Source: an uncultured Collinsella sp. (GTDB lineage Bacteria; Actinomycetota; Coriobacteriia; Coriobacteriales; Coriobacteriaceae). From it: DNA of 10,465 nucleotides. The DNA lies in assembly GCA_902476475.1 (NCBI GenBank), contig CABSDO010000076.1:1-10465 (forward strand), given 5' to 3'. The position numbers and the translations under genes are program-made. Below, piece after piece: positions 5,098-10,465 of the stretch; position 1 is the stretch's first letter; every line of letters begins with the position of its first letter. Under the pieces are notes generated by a model that worked only from the letters and a program-made list of their open reading frames with translations, was not told the origin of the DNA and did not search any database.

Positions 5098-5781
5098 CTA
5101 CATCTGCATGAAAGGGTTCTGCATGAGCTCGCGTGCCATGGCGGTCGAATCGCCATGGCCGGTTAGGCAAACGGTATCGGGCGGGAGAAGCCGGGCGAGC
5201 TTGGAGAGCGAGCGAAGAATCGCTGCCTCGTCGCCACCGGCAAGATCGGTGCGGCCGTGGCTGCCCGGGAATAGCGTATCGCCCACAAAGGCAATGTTCC
5301 CCTGCTCAGTGGCAGCAAACAAAACGATCCCGCCCGGCGTATGCCCTGGCGTCTCAATCACCTGCAGGCAGATATCGCCCACCTCGATTGTATCGCCCTC
5401 GGCGAGCAGGCGCGTCGGCTCCCCGGGGTCGGGCGTCTCGATGCCCCACATAGCTCGCTGTTCCTCGATATTCGCATGCGGCACCGCCACATCCTTTGCA
5501 CACAGCTCATACTGGCAGCCTTCGCCAACGGTGGTTCGCACGCCGGCAACACCACCAACATGATCGGCATGGCCATGAGTGCATACGGCGCCAAGCACGC
5601 GTACGCTGGGATGCTCGGCTCGAATATGCTCCACCAAGCGCTCGCCTTCCCATGCGGGGTCGATAACCACGCACTCATTGTCCGAAATAACAGCATAGCT
5701 ATTGGTCTGAATGGGACCGTTTACGAGCGTCTCGATCTCGACCGCTCCCTTGGGAGTTAAATCCAAGGACACAGCGCTCAT
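5098..5781 (-). CDS. metallo-beta-lactamase-fold hydrolase, glyoxalase II-like
   Basis: This is a 227-residue cytosolic protein with all the metal ligands of the family. It has THGHADH (His69, His71, Asp73, His74), His147 in ETPGHTPGG, the bridging Asp168 in FVGDTLFPGSHGRTDL, and His209 in LTGHGDST. The arrangement and the GRTDL/GDE segment are those of the small GloB/YcbL-type group, which hydrolyse thioesters such as S-lactoylglutathione or related substrates. The true substrate is not deducible, and Coriobacteria may lack glutathione. The start is supported by AGGAG 6 nt upstream. It lies 84 nt after rel with a perfect palindrome in between, so it could be the last member of the recJ-helicase/rel unit or separately expressed. 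A weak stem (TAGCTT/AAGCTA) followed by TTTTT at about 5046-5097 may end its transcript. Confidence 0.9.
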   Translation of the reverse strand: MSAVSLDLTPKGAVEIETLVNGPIQTNSYAVISDNECVVIDPAWEGERLVEHIRAEHPSVRVLGAVCTHGHADHVGGVAGVRTTVGEGCQYELCAKDVAVPHANIEEQRAMWGIETPDPGEPTRLLAEGDTIEVGDICLQVIETPGHTPGGIVLFAATEQGNIAFVGDTLFPGSHGRTDLAGGDEAAILRSLSKLARLLPPDTVCLTGHGDSTAMARELMQNPFMQM

Positions 5782-5801
5782 GCCCCTCTCCTCTCTATAG
5801 A

Positions 5802-5829
5802 ACTCGAGGCATCAAATGATGCCTCGAGT
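5802..5829. repeat. perfect 13-bp inverted repeat between rel and the metallo-hydrolase
   Basis: ACTCGAGGCATCA and its exact complement are separated by only two bases, directly upstream of the metallo-hydrolase ribosome binding site and 36 nt after the rel stop. The RNA hairpin would be very stable, but it is followed by UUCUAUAG rather than a U tract. It may be a non-canonical terminator, an mRNA stabiliser, or a regulator-binding palindrome controlling the downstream gene. Confidence 0.6.
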
Positions 5830-5865
5830 GTAGCGAATATCGATAATGTGACACATTCGTCGCGA

Positions 5866-8226
5866 CTAAACGCGGCGCTTAAGCTGGGCTCCACCCTCGC
5901 CGGGCATCAGGCGGCGCGCGTCGTAGACCGAGTCAACGCGGCTGATAGAGGCCAGCAGCGGATCCAGGCCGCTCGCGTCCGAAATCTCGACCATAAAGCG
6001 CAGGGTTGCAATACCCTCGCGGTTGGTCGACGTGGCGGCAGAAAGGATATTGCCGCCCGCATCGCCAATGGCAATGGTGACATCCTTGAGCAGGCCCATG
6101 CGGTCCAGGCACTCGACCACGATCTCGACCTGGAAGAGGGTGTCGGCGGCGCCGTCCCACTCCACGTCGATCATGCGCTCGGGATGCTCCATAAGACCCT
6201 TGACGTTGGGGCAGTTGGCGCGATGCACCGAAACGCCACGTCCGCGCGTGATGAAGCCGACGATGTCGTCGCCCGTCACGGGGTTGCAGCAATGAGCCAG
6301 ACGGACCAGCAGTCCGCTGTTACTCTCACCCTTGACGATAATGCCGTTGCTGGCGCTCTTGCCGCGCTTTTGCGGCTTGCGGTTGGAGCCTCGGGCCGGC
6401 TGCTTGACGACCTCGGCAATGGCTTCGGTCTTGGTGAGCTGCTCCTCGGGCTTGGGGTCCAAGATTTGCTCGACCTTGTTACCCACAGCGCGCGGGGCAA
6501 CCTTGCCGGCGCCGACGGCGGCAAACAAGTCCTCGAGCTGCTTGTAGTTAAACTGCTCCGCCACGGCGTTGAGCGCACGCGTGGATCGCGGCGTAGAGAT
6601 GCCATACCCGCGCTTGCGCAGGTCCTTGGCCAGTATATCGCGACCGGCGGCAGCGTCGTCGTCCTTGGTCGCGGCGGCAAAATAGCGGCGGATCTTTGAC
6701 TTGGCGGAAGGCGTCTTAACGATCTTGAGCCAATCGCGCGACGGCTTGGAACTCTTGTTGGTCAGGATTTCAACGCGGTCGCCCGTCTTGATCTCGTGCG
6801 TGAGCGGGGCCACCGCACCGTTGATCTTAGCGCCGACGCAGTGGTTGCCCACCTCGGTGTGGACGGCGTAGGCAAAGTCGAGCGGCGTGGAGCCGGCACG
6901 AAGTGCCATGACCTCGCCCTTGGGCGTAAAGACGAAAATCTCCTGATCGAAGAGGTCGACCTTCAGCGAATGCAGGTATTCCTTGGCGTCGGTGATCTCA
7001 TCAGACGCAGCCCAATCAAGCGAGTGTTTGAGCCAGTTAATCTGGTCGTCCAGACGCTGGGCATCATTGGTCTTAGACGCAGACGATCCGCCCGACTTCT
7101 TGTACAGCCAGTGGGCGGCGATACCGTACTCGGCCTGCTCATGCATCTCGTAGGTTCGAATCTGAATCTCGAGCGGACGGGCCGTGGGGCCGATAACCGT
7201 CGTATGGAGCGACTGGTAGTTATTGACCTTGGGCATGGCGATATAGTCTTTAAAGCGACCGGGCATGGGGTGCCATAGTGTGTGCACCGCGCCGAGCGTG
7301 GAGTAGCAATCACGCACCGAATGAGTGATGACGCGCAGCGCCACCAGGTCGTAAATCTCGGAGAACTCCTTGCCCTTGCGCTTCATCTTTTGGTAGATGG
7401 ACCAATAGTGCTTGGAACGGCCGTTGATCTGGAAGTCCTCCAGGCCAATGCGGTTGAGCTCGTCGGTGAGTGTCTTGATGGTCTCGGCCAGATAGCGCTC
7501 ACGGACCTCGCGCGACTCCGCCACCATGCGTGCGATGCGCTGGTAGGCGTCGGGTTCAAGGTAGAAGAAGGACAGGTCCTCGAGCTCCCATTTAATGGAG
7601 CTCATGCCCAGACGGTCGGCCAGGGGCGCATACACGTCCATGGTCTCGCGAGCCTTAAACAGGCGACGGTCCTCACGCAGGGCTGCAAGGGTGCGCATGT
7701 TGTGCAGACGGTCGGCAAGCTTAACGATGATGACGCGGATGTCCTTGGACATGGCGAGGAACATCTTGCGCAGCGTGAGGGCCTGCTTCTCGTCCATGCT
7801 GTCGACTTCGATGTTGGTGAGCTTGGTCACGCCATCGACGAGTTCGGCCACCGTATCGCCAAACAGGCCGGAAACATCGGCAAGCGAAGTCTCGGTATCC
7901 TCGACGGTATCGTGCAGCAGCGCGGCGCACACCACATCGCAGTCCATCTTGAGATCGGCCAAAATGATGGCAACCTCGACGGGATGGTTAATGTACATCT
8001 CACCCGAGCGCCGCTTTTGGTTGCAGTGCTTCTCGGCGGCAAAGCAGTAGGCCTGCTCCACCTTGGAGAAGTCGTCCTCATTCATATATTTGAGGCACAG
8101 GCGCTCCAGCTTGTCGTAGCTGTCCGCCATAATCTCGGGCGGCAGCTCATCGGCATGCTTATAGTGCTCCATCTCCGAAAAAGGCTGGAGGGTGGAATCA
8201 TGGGCGGTACGGGCTGCGGCATCCAT
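5866..8226 (-). CDS. rel: bifunctional (p)ppGpp synthetase/hydrolase
   Basis: This is a 786-residue long Rel/SpoT homologue, which makes and degrades (p)ppGpp in the stringent response. Domains in order: an HD hydrolase (about 60-200) with RRSGEMYINHP and the catalytic HDTVED at 105-110; a synthetase (about 265-375) with GRSKHYWSIYQKM, YDLVALRVI, GRFKDYIA, NYQSLHTTV and EIQIRT; a TGS domain (about 427-490); a zinc-finger-like region HCCNPVTGDD...HRANC (645-672); and a C-terminal ACT domain (about 711-786). The RFKD motif at 324-327 is the RXKD signature of bifunctional Rel rather than the EXDD of monofunctional RelA. The HD residues are intact, so both activities are expected. The start follows AAGGGG by 6 nt and lies 15 nt after the stop of the RecJ-helicase gene, implying co-transcription. 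The adenine phosphoribosyltransferase gene often found between recJ and rel in Gram-positives is absent. Confidence 0.96.
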   Translation of the reverse strand: MDAAARTAHDSTLQPFSEMEHYKHADELPPEIMADSYDKLERLCLKYMNEDDFSKVEQAYCFAAEKHCNQKRRSGEMYINHPVEVAIILADLKMDCDVVCAALLHDTVEDTETSLADVSGLFGDTVAELVDGVTKLTNIEVDSMDEKQALTLRKMFLAMSKDIRVIIVKLADRLHNMRTLAALREDRRLFKARETMDVYAPLADRLGMSSIKWELEDLSFFYLEPDAYQRIARMVAESREVRERYLAETIKTLTDELNRIGLEDFQINGRSKHYWSIYQKMKRKGKEFSEIYDLVALRVITHSVRDCYSTLGAVHTLWHPMPGRFKDYIAMPKVNNYQSLHTTVIGPTARPLEIQIRTYEMHEQAEYGIAAHWLYKKSGGSSASKTNDAQRLDDQINWLKHSLDWAASDEITDAKEYLHSLKVDLFDQEIFVFTPKGEVMALRAGSTPLDFAYAVHTEVGNHCVGAKINGAVAPLTHEIKTGDRVEILTNKSSKPSRDWLKIVKTPSAKSKIRRYFAAATKDDDAAAGRDILAKDLRKRGYGISTPRSTRALNAVAEQFNYKQLEDLFAAVGAGKVAPRAVGNKVEQILDPKPEEQLTKTEAIAEVVKQPARGSNRKPQKRGKSASNGIIVKGESNSGLLVRLAHCCNPVTGDDIVGFITRGRGVSVHRANCPNVKGLMEHPERMIDVEWDGAADTLFQVEIVVECLDRMGLLKDVTIAIGDAGGNILSAATSTNREGIATLRFMVEISDASGLDPLLASISRVDSVYDARRLMPGEGGAQLKRRV

Positions 8227-8241
8227 CGAGGTCCCCTTCCC

Positions 8242-10465
8242 CTAGGCCCGCGGAACGATCGGGCGGTTAACTTTGGCTAGCATATCAGAAGCGCACGAAT
8301 CGAGTGCCCAGCTCCGAAAAGCCGAGAACTCCATGCGCGAGCGCAAGCCCTCCAAATAGCGAATCGACCTGCTCAATTGCACGCGGCCGGGGTTTTCGGC
8401 CATCGCGATGCGACGGGTGTCGTCAAACCCCGACACGCGACAGAAACCAAGCTCTTCGAAGATCCCCAGACCGCTTTCCACCGAGCGCTCGTCGACCGGC
8501 GTGCGAGCATCGATAGCAAGGCACATCTGCGCGATGTCGATATCACTCGCGCTAAAGGAATCGTCCCCGGTCTTGCCGCGGTTGGAGCGCCACATGGTCT
8601 GCAGCGCGCGATAGAGCGTGACAAGTTCGTCGCGCTCGGGCGCATAGCAGTCGAGTAGGCGCTCGTTAATGCGAGCGTCACGCGACGAATAGAGCAGGTG
8701 AATCACGGCAGGCTGTCCATCGCGGCCGGCACGGCCACTCATCTGGTTAAACTCAATCGCGCCAAACGGCATGTGGTAGAGCACGACATGGCGGATATCG
8801 GGCAGGTTCACGCCCTCACCAAAGGCAGAGGTCGAAACGATGCAACTGAGGCTGCCGTCACGAAACGCTTCCTCGACACGGCGACGATCGGAGCGCGCAA
8901 GCCCCGCGTTATAGAACGCGATGCGGGTCGCGCAATCGGGTACCCGCTTGCGCAGCGTCTTAGCAAGCGCCACGGACTGGTCGCGCGAGTTGACGTAGAT
9001 GACGGTCTTCTCCCCCGTTGCCACGATTGACACCAGGCGGTTCTCGCGGCTCGCAAGATCTCGGTCATCCTCGAGCTGCAAGTTCTCGCGCACCGTCTCG
9101 TCGACCACCGTGCGGGTAATCGGTAGCACGCGGGCGAGCTCGGCCACAACCGGAGCCGTTGCGGTGGCAGTCGTGGCCAGAACGACCGGGTCGCCCAGGG
9201 CCTTGAGGATATCGGGCATGTCGAGATAGGCGCTGCGGTCCGCCCTTGGCAAGACCGGCATGATGCGCCTCATCGATAACGACAAAACCGATGCGGCCCG
9301 AACGCGCAAAGCGGTCGCGGTGAATGGACAGGAACTCGGGCGTCGTGAGCACGATGCCGGTGCGGCCCGAAGCCAAGCCGGCAAACACGTCATCGCGCGC
9401 CGCCTCCACGGTCTCGCCGGTCAGCACGCCTACGCCAATGCCGAGCGCGGCCATCGTCGACGAGAGGTGATAGGCCTGGTCGGCAACGAGCGCGCGCAGC
9501 GGATAGACAAAGATGCTCGCACGCCCGCGAAGAACCGCCTCGCGCGCGGCGTGCACATGGAAAATCAAAGACTTGCCGCGGCCCGTTCCCATAACGGCCA
9601 GAACACTTTGGTGGTCGGCCAGCGCGTCGAGCGCCTCGACCTGCGCGCGATGCGGCTGGTTCGAGCCGATAAAGCTATGGATAAGCGAGCGCGTGAGCTC
9701 GGTATAGGAGAGCTGGGCGAGCGTTTGGCGCTTGCGGGACTCCAGACGAAGACCGGCGTCCGCAGGCTCCACGCCGCGGCGAAGCTCGCATGCCGGGTCG
9801 TCAACGCTGGGCGCCGTGGTATCGCGGACCAAGACATCCTTGATCATAAGCTTGGGCTTTACGCGACCTTGCCAATGCTCGGCCACGGCCTCGAACACCA
9901 AGTCGACGGCGCTATCGCAATTGATGAGCTTATCGATCTGCGGTACGCGGAACATGATGGCCGGCACACTCGCGGCGCCATCCGTCGCTACAAAGCGCAT
10001 GTGCTCGCCAGTCTTGCCCACCACGGCGCGATCGCACATCGTCACGCCCTCGGCGGCCAGCAGCGGCACCTTGTTGCCCTGGCCAAACGGCTCAAGACGG
10101 GAGATCTGCTCGATGGTCTCGATATTCAGTTCGGAAAGGTCGACGGTAGCGGCAACCTCGTCAGTGTCCTCAAAGTCCTCGGCGGGAAGCTCGGACAGCA
10201 CGGCGGAAAGGCGGCGGCGGAACTCATCGAGCTTGGACGCCTCGATGGTCACGCCCAACGCGCCCGCATGCCCGCCGCGGCGAATCAGCAGGTCGGAGCA
10301 GCGCTCGACGGCGTCGAACAGGTTGACCTTGCCCACCGAACGGCCCGATCCGCGCGCAATACCGTCCTCGATCGAGAACAGCAGCGCCGGCACGTGATAG
10401 CGGTTGGTCAGGCGGCTCGCCACGATACCCTTGACGCCCTCGTGCCAGCCCTCGCCGCCCACGAC
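8242..10465 (-). CDS. recJ: RecJ exonuclease fused to RecQ-like helicase, 5'-partial and frameshifted
   Basis: The visible part begins inside RecJ and runs to a TAG at 8242-8244. From the window edge there is the RecJ DHHA1 domain (GWHEGVKGIVASRL, GSGRSVGKVNLFDA, RRGGHAGALG) and the OB domain (RLEPFGQGNKVPLL). A linker follows, then an SF2 helicase: Walker A GTGRGKS, motif Ia YPLRALVADQ, DEAHH, motif III ATTATATAP, motif IV TVIYVNSRD, motif V STSAFGEGVNLPD and motif VI QMSGRAGRDG. The end is a winged-helix-like tail without an evident RecQ zinc cluster. RecJ degrades single-stranded DNA 5' to 3' and normally works with RecQ, so the fusion makes functional sense. The frame changes by one base at 9243-9245, just after DEAHH. 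Removing one base restores LAKADRSAYLDMPDI. Upstream frame: 10465 to about 9245; downstream frame: about 9243 to 8242. The DHH domain lies outside the window. Confidence 0.85.
9243..9245 (-). other. one-base insertion breaking the RecJ-helicase frame
   Basis: The minus strand reads GCC AAG GGC GGA here. With GG in place of GGG it would read GCC AAG GCG GAC CGC and continue into the rest of the helicase without a break. After the insertion the original frame runs about 60 aberrant residues to a stop near 9065. The downstream half in the other frame has no plausible start of its own with a ribosome binding site. A sequencing or assembly error in the G run is as likely as a true mutation. Confidence 0.8.

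Noticed and set aside
5848..6699. 283-residue open frame on the plus strand
   Set aside because: It is the antisense shadow of the rel C-terminal domains; it lacks any recognisable motif.
7282..8280. 332-residue open frame on the plus strand
   Set aside because: It is antisense to rel, whose HD and synthetase motifs are unambiguous. Long antisense frames are common in high-GC DNA.
9240..9255. Programmed ribosomal frameshift in the RecJ-helicase gene
   Set aside because: There is no slippery heptamer, no stop codon close to the shift point and no obvious downstream pseudoknot. A one-base insertion or sequence error is simpler.
8242..9393. Separate helicase gene starting at 9393
   Set aside because: The first 50 residues of that frame are out-of-frame sequence antiparallel to no known motif. 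The true helicase N-terminal motifs lie in the other frame, so this is the downstream half of a frameshifted gene.

Overview
The window is high-GC bacterial chromosome in which every gene I can support lies on the minus strand. The 16S rRNA 5' end, the gene families and the base composition suggest a Coriobacteriia actinobacterium, most likely Collinsella or a close relative. That assignment is recognition from memory, not a database result.

Layout from low to high coordinates (transcription runs from high to low). Positions 1-52 hold the 5' end of a 16S rRNA gene, preceded by about 480 bp of gene-free, strongly folded rrn promoter and leader DNA. Positions 532-1790 hold the translation operon infC-rpmI-rplT (IF-3, L35, L20), closed by a strong intrinsic terminator. 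The infC leader (about 1776-1951) carries a hairpin-plus-U-tract terminator just before the gene and an alternative stem that overlaps it, so it looks like a transcription attenuator. infC itself appears to start at AUA rather than at an upstream AUG that lacks a ribosome binding site. Positions 1993-2309 hold tRNA-Leu(CAA), and a direct repeat of its last 23 nt plus flank and terminator, with a palindrome-rich filler between the copies. This resembles the scar of an integrated element.

Positions 2347-3780 encode a cytosolic transglutaminase-fold protein of unknown role. A 92-nt imperfect hairpin separates it from fba (class II fructose-bisphosphate aldolase, 4037-4903), whose upstream region has three CAAACG motifs. 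Positions 5098-5781 encode a glyoxalase II-like metallo-hydrolase. Positions 5866-8226 encode the bifunctional (p)ppGpp synthetase/hydrolase Rel.

Positions 8242-10465 hold the C-terminal part of a RecJ exonuclease fused to an SF2 RecQ-like helicase. The reading frame is broken by one extra base just after the helicase DEAH box. It ends 15 nt before rel, so recJ-helicase, rel and possibly the metallo-hydrolase form a transcription unit.

Functionally the window joins growth-rate machinery (rrn, IF-3, L20, L35, tRNA-Leu, stringent-response Rel), central glycolysis (fba) and DNA repair (RecJ-helicase). The most notable features are the infC leader with its AUA start, the RecJ-helicase fusion with its frameshift, and the tRNA-Leu 3' duplication.
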